Source: Hydractinia symbiolongicarpus (lineage: Eukaryota > Cnidaria > Hydrozoa > Anthoathecata > Hydractiniidae). From it: 64,000 nucleotides of DNA. Both the position numbers and the translations under genes were made by a program. Positions 59,666 through 64,000 of the stretch are shown piece after piece. The notes under the pieces are model-generated. The model saw only the letters and a list, made by a program, of their open reading frames with translations. It was not told the origin of the DNA and ran no database searches. The stretch covers positions 17,645,501 to 17,709,500 of the forward strand of contig NC_079881.1 in NCBI RefSeq assembly GCF_029227915.1, read 5' to 3'. The first letter of the stretch is position 1; each line of letters opens with the position of its first letter.

Positions 59666-61370
59666 TCAGTTGTGTCCATAAATTTTCTGTCTGTTCCGTA
59701 ATGGCAAACTTGAAAGAAAGAAGATTCTTTCAAGTTTGCCATTTGTGAGCGGTAATTCGACTGGTTTTTTTGTTTCAGGTGATTGTACTTTTTTCACATA
59801 CGTAAAATTTCTTGTATATTTATTTCCTCTTTCACTTATCACTGTGACCATGTTATGATTGATGTCAATAACTTTAAAAATCGTTTTGTAATACTTCGGC
59901 TTTGTTTTATCAGTATTTTTCTCTCTCCTCAGGATAACGTAATCGTCGATAGCTACGTCACATTCGGTTGCTTTCTTTTTCTGATTGAACCATTTTTTCG
60001 TTTTTCGATTGATAGCTTCTTGACGATTTCTCACTTCTGAATCTCATGGATGTTTTGGCTGATCGATGAATGGTAGATTATTATTTATGGATCTGTATGG
60101 ATCTGTTGAACAGTAAACTGGAAGGCGTTTGACCAGTTACCATGTGTGTTGCTGTTCTGTAATTTAATAACATTCTGTTTAATTCTTTTACCCAGTTTTT
60201 GTTGTCGTAAGATGCTGTTCGGATGGTTTTCTTGATGAATCTTTCTACTACACCATTTTCTTGTGGATAATGGGTGCAATATGTTTGGCTTTGATATTGT
60301 ATAATTTCAAATACTTTTTGAAATCATTTCCACTAAAAGGGGGTCCATTATCCATACGAACTTTCTCTGGATATCCAAATAACGAAAATATATTCTCTAA
60401 TTTGTTCATGATATTTGAAGTAGTAGTGTTTCTCACAACTTCCACGATAGGATATCTTGAATACAGGTCGATTACTACTAACAGTTTGTCTCCAGATAGT
60501 AATGGACCAAATAAATCGATAGCTAGTTCCTCCCATGGATGGTTTGGTAATGGTGAATGTATTAGTGGTGTTGGTGCATGGTTAGGTCCTACAGAGTGAC
60601 AGGCCCTACATTTCGATAATGCTTCTGTTATATGACTGTCCATGCTTTTCCAATAAAGTTTGCTGCGAAGTAAATTCTTGGCTTTTTGAACACCTAAGTG
60701 TCCTTGGTGCGCAATGTTGATAGCTGTTTGTCGAAGTGATTTTGGTAATACAATTCTATTTTCACGAAGAATAATTCCATCGACTTCACAAAATTTTTGT
60801 TGTATAATTTTGTATTCTTTAAGGTTGTCCCAATTTCCAGTTTTAATTGCATGTGAGATTAACTGAAGTTCACAATCCTTAGATGTTTCATTTCTGATTT
60901 CATTTTGACTAATTGACATTGGTGTGCTGAGTTTCGTAATAAAGTTGATATACTGGCTTGCGCAAACTTCGTCCAATGGTTAGACATTTCGTTGTCGTGA
61001 CAGAAAATCGGCAATGTTTTACTCTCCCCGAACATAGTTGATATCAAAATCGTATGCCTCTAACTTTAGCTGCCAACGCGATATTCGTGAGCTTAACTTT
61101 GCTTGCGGTTTAAATATAAACTGAAGTGGTTTGTGATCAACTGTTAATTTTAATTTCATACCATATAAATAATGATGATATTTTTTCAATACACAAAACT
61201 ACAGACAGTGCTTCTTGAGTAATACCACTGGCAGTTAATAATAATTCCAGATCATCCTTCCATACAATCCATTTCTTATCCAAATTCACTGAAGTTTCTT
61301 CAATTATAAAGGGTTCCACACAAGGAATATTGCTAAGAGCTTTTACCATATCTTTATCCTTCGTCGCCAA
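59666..61370 (-). pseudogene. Gypsy Gag-RNase H-integrase remnant with deletion and frameshifts
   Basis: On the minus strand, 61370-61137 begins with Gag-like residues (WIVWKDDLELLLTASGIT) and runs without a break into RNase H-like residues (QEALSVVLCIEK). The rest of Gag, the protease and RT are therefore deleted. RNase H pieces continue to about 60980 in several frames. Integrase follows at 60976-60248 with the zinc finger (HQGHLGVQKAKNLL, CRACH) and the aspartates of LAIDLFGPL and MDNGPPF. Frameshifts near 60270 and 60050 break the end of the core, and 60034-59666 holds the C-terminal domain. Not functional. Confidence 0.9.
59701..59742. repeat. Perfect 18-bp hairpin near the Gypsy 3' end
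   Basis: ATGGCAAACTTGAAAGAA (59701-59718) is exactly complementary to 59725-59742, with a 6-base loop, AGAAGA. It lies inside the last open frame of the element, about 130 bp before the 3' LTR. Confidence 0.9.
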
Positions 61371-61385
61371 TCCTTCGTCGCCACT

Positions 61386-61546
61386 TATTATGGAGCTTCA
61401 CACAGAGAATACAAGTAATGTCTTTCGTATTATATGCTCGATATAAACTAACTCTAGATACAAAAATACAGGTTTATATACAAACACGTGACACACAGTA
61501 TAAAACACAGAATCACGAACCACAGTACTAAACATAGAAAATAACA
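61386..61546 (-). repeat. 5' LTR of the Gypsy element
   Basis: 161 bp, about 97.5 percent identical to the 3' LTR by eye. It is followed on the minus strand by AAGTGGCGACGAAGG, a primer-site-like sequence common in Gypsy elements. Confidence 0.93.
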
Positions 61547-61721
61547 GAGGGCTGTCATCGCACGCTATAAAATAGGATTTTATAGGTTGATTTTTAAAAC
61601 TCAATACTTACTTTTTAGGCGTGCGATTATTTGCACGCCCGAAACGATTTACGCGTATGCCACGGCGTGCGCGTGCGATCGTACGCTTCTCCTGAAAAAG
61701 TTTGTTGTTTTTAATTTACAA

Positions 61722-62466
61722 TCAAATATTCTCGTCGTCAACTTCATTTGTCCGAGAAAAATCAATTTCAGGTATTTCTTTACCTTCTTTGAAGCCAGTA
61801 TGCACCCCATTCGTACTTGGATATTCTCTACGTATCTTAGACACGACACAAGACGGTATAACTCGACGAACGCCTTTTCCCAAGTGGTTATGAATAAACC
61901 AACAGAATTGGCGGTATGCCGCATATCGATAAGATCTAAAAAATATCATCCTCAAATAAGATTGGAAATACTATGACAACAGAAATTTCAAGGGTGCTAG
62001 CGACTTACTTGTTAGAAACTTCGTCCTTTTTTTAAGTCTTCGGCTTTCCTGATCGTGGAAAGCGACTAACGTTCTTTAAAATCACAACCGTATTGAATTC
62101 TTCGCGCTCTGTTTAGTATGCTCTGTTATACATTTCTTATCTAAAACACAATAGAAACCTTGTACCCAGGCGCTCATTTATAATACAGCCAGTAGAAAAA
62201 TGCGAGGTCAAATTATATAGGTACCGTAGCTGCAAGTATTTTATAGTGTCCACCTCGTTACAGCACAAACACTCAACAGCTGAAGGCATCCTCTCGCACT
62301 TTTCACATAAGCACCACTCACTGATATCTATCTGTGTGCGAGAAGTAGCGGGAGATTCTGGTGCGTCAGGTTCATCGTCATTATAAGAGGGAATTTGTTG
62401 TTTGTTATTGGGCCATTCTGGCTCAAACTGAAATCCAATTATGTTTATATTTCTGCTTGTGAACAT
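61722..62466 (-). CDS. P2X7 C-terminal ('ballast')-like domain protein, two-exon model
   Basis: Exon 62466-62225 encodes EFEPEW-like residues and the cysteine-rich EWCLCEKCERMPSAVECLCC. Exon 61935-61722 encodes SYRYAAYRQFCWFIHNHLGK and VIPSCVVSKIRREYPSTNG then HTGFKEG, ending in TGA. Both match the zinc- and nucleotide-binding cytoplasmic tail of vertebrate P2X7, which in invertebrates occurs apart from a channel. The two exons join in phase to give 151 residues with no membrane segment. A KKCITEH piece between them (about 62115), normal for this domain, is followed by stops and is skipped by the in-frame splice. So the middle of the domain is lost or the gene is decaying. The Gypsy insertion lies 170 bp beyond its stop. 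Function unknown. Confidence 0.75.
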
Positions 62467-64000
62467 GATTGATAAACGTAAAAAAATTCTGTTGGGAATA
62501 TCATTAACTTTTCTTTATTTGTCTTTCTTAACGCGCCAGTCTATACACGGGGGTAACCCAAAGAATACGTCATTGCATATAAATTGCGCATCTTAATGTT
62601 TTTACCCAGTCCTTTTCCGCGTTCGAAGTTCAGTAAAGATGGCGATTGAGAATGGCATGCTCAAGTAAACAAATTCAGTTTAAACTTATGAAAAACAATT
62701 TTGGTTGTATTTAAATACTTTTTTCTTTACTTTGGTGCCGAGATGTAACTAATATCAAGTTTTAATTTTTTACCGGACAGTACCTTTAAAGTGCGAGTCA
62801 GGTGGGGTTAAATTTTAGTGATCTGATTGATAGCAAGAGTATTGAAAGACCAGCAAGCCGTAAATTTATGTACATAAAATCAAGTAGAAATTATGTGACG
62901 GTTTTATAACCTGTTCAATACCTACATGAATTAATCTACGCGAGAACTAATTGTAGTAAAAAATCTTTTGAAGAAAGATATCCTGGCATATCCTGATATT
63001 TTGCGAAATTAAATTTCTTTCAATTTACAGGGGTTTATAGAGAACATATAAATGAAGACCGCTAAAGTTGATTTTTTACATATTTATAGTTAAAGGTAAA
63101 TCGAATGATAGCCGTTTTTAAAAAAAGAAGAAAGTAACAAATTTCGCGAGAATCATTTTACGGTAATTCCGTGATTAGAATGCAACTCCATAGTCTTCGC
63201 GGTAACTAACTTACGCGAAAAAGACAACGCAAAATTTACAAAATTTAATCCCCTAAGTACACTAATAAAGACGAGATAAAGCGATAATTTTCTTTTCCAA
63301 CAGTTTACAAAATATACAGTTCTATTATCAACAATGTTCAAAAAAATATAAAGACTGGTTTTTACGATACAAAACATTACAGAAACCCCCAAAATAAATA
63401 ACTTCATGGCATCTGGCGTTTCATTTAATATAATTGAACATTTAAAAAAATGTTATAGATATACAACTATTGTAAATGGCAAGTGTAAAGCAGGCTTTAA
63501 ACAACACAACAGGATGACTTCATCAAGAACCACTCTCACGTAACAACAACAAGCAAACCTGTGATTGTTTTTGGCATGAAAACAGTAACAAAAATAAAGT
63601 TTCGTTGCTTCATATTCCACGTTTGCTTGGTATAAAGTATTCATCGAGGTCTCACAGCGGGTTTGATTCGTCCTAATAAAATATAAAGATTGAAATTAGA
63701 TAAGGACAGAAAGTTACATCTTAGGAAGAATAAAATAGTTTAAGAAAAGGACGGAATGTTTTATGAGAACAATAAGGCTGAAAATTGGCTAAAAACAATA
63801 CTAAATGGCTAATATGTTTTTAAATTATATTTTCTTTCTTCTTGAAACGCAGAAATTTCCGAATATTTTCTTAATCTTTTTATAGAAATTATTCAATGTT
63901 GTCCACTTCCAACACGCAGCCCATCAAATTTAACGTAATTCCAAATGCATTCTATTAATATATTATTTTTGTAAAAACAGAGGTAGATTTGTGATGTATT
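62467..64000. other. No gene seen upstream of the P2X7-C-like gene
   Basis: AT-rich DNA with only short open frames. The promoter and any 5' UTR exons of the minus-strand P2X7-C-like gene should lie here, but nothing specific can be pointed out. Confidence 0.5.

Larger units (their letters stand above)
59411..61546 (-). mobile_element. Ty3/Gypsy LTR retrotransposon, internally deleted, both LTRs and 5-bp TSD
   Basis: Two 161-bp LTRs (61386-61546, the 5' one, and 59411-59571) differ at 4 positions by my count. GAGGG flanks the element (59406-59410 and 61547-61551). Each LTR starts TGTTAT on the minus strand. A primer-site-like TGGCGACGAAGGAT follows the 5' LTR and a polypurine tract, CTCGGGAGA, precedes the 3' LTR. 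Only 2.1 kb remain: a short Gag start joined to RNase H, then integrase. It lies just downstream of the P2X7-C-like gene, in the same orientation. Confidence 0.95.

Noticed and set aside
59227-61976. A plus-strand frame at 59227-59410 that continues in frame at 61552-61976 if the Gypsy element and one GAGGG are removed, as if the element had split a gene
   Set aside because: The right part is antisense to the P2X7-C-like coding exon (61722-61935), which has clear family motifs. The left part has no recognisable domain or splice sites, so the continuity is probably chance.

Overview
This is a 64 kb window of AT-rich, intron-rich animal nuclear DNA. Three spliced host genes with metazoan orthologues can be assembled from short exons (RPTOR, DTD2 and a C2/coiled-coil gene resembling CCDC33), and a fourth small gene encodes a domain related to the C-terminal 'ballast' of P2X7. 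The repeat content (BEL/Pao, Ty3/Gypsy, a non-LTR retrotransposon, hAT with DUF4371, PIF/Harbinger-like MITEs, tRNA-SINEs) and the stand-alone P2X7-C-like gene fit an early-branching invertebrate. A cnidarian is my best guess, but the sequence does not prove it. Most real coding sequence lies in exons too short to show as long open frames, and most long open frames are transposon remains.

Layout. 1-3.6 kb: Pol and the start of the 3' LTR of a BEL/Pao element cut by the window edge. 5.3-21.2 kb, minus strand: the C2/coiled-coil gene, about 20 exons. Its 5 kb intron at 6.8-11.9 kb holds a complete 4.4 kb hAT element, which itself carries an OTU-like reading frame, a decayed transposase and a nested SINE. 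21.7-25.2 kb, minus strand: a complete seven-exon DTD2 gene. 25.2-29.75 kb: intergenic DNA with a 21-bp-stem hairpin, a duplicated CACGTG unit and a SINE split by a MITE. 29.75-56.36 kb, plus strand: a complete RPTOR gene, 32 exons, 1314 codons, reading frame closed through every junction. Introns 1 and 2 (6.7 and 5.5 kb) hold most of its mobile DNA: a foldback element, two elements flanked by TAA, a second 5-bp-TSD hAT-like element and an antisense LINE. 59.4-61.55 kb: a Ty3/Gypsy deletion derivative with both LTRs and a GAGGG target duplication. 61.7-62.5 kb, minus strand: the P2X7-C-like gene.

How the genes relate. RPTOR (mTORC1 scaffold) and DTD2 (tRNA proofreading) are divergent neighbours 4.5 kb apart. 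DTD2 and the C2/coiled-coil gene lie head to tail on the minus strand, 0.5 kb apart. Nothing shows they are functionally linked. The most informative unusual features are the nested insertions, which date one another and fix element ends: a PIF/Harbinger-like element inside a MITE whose empty site is preserved 6 kb away, a MITE inside a SINE, and a SINE inside a hAT transposase.
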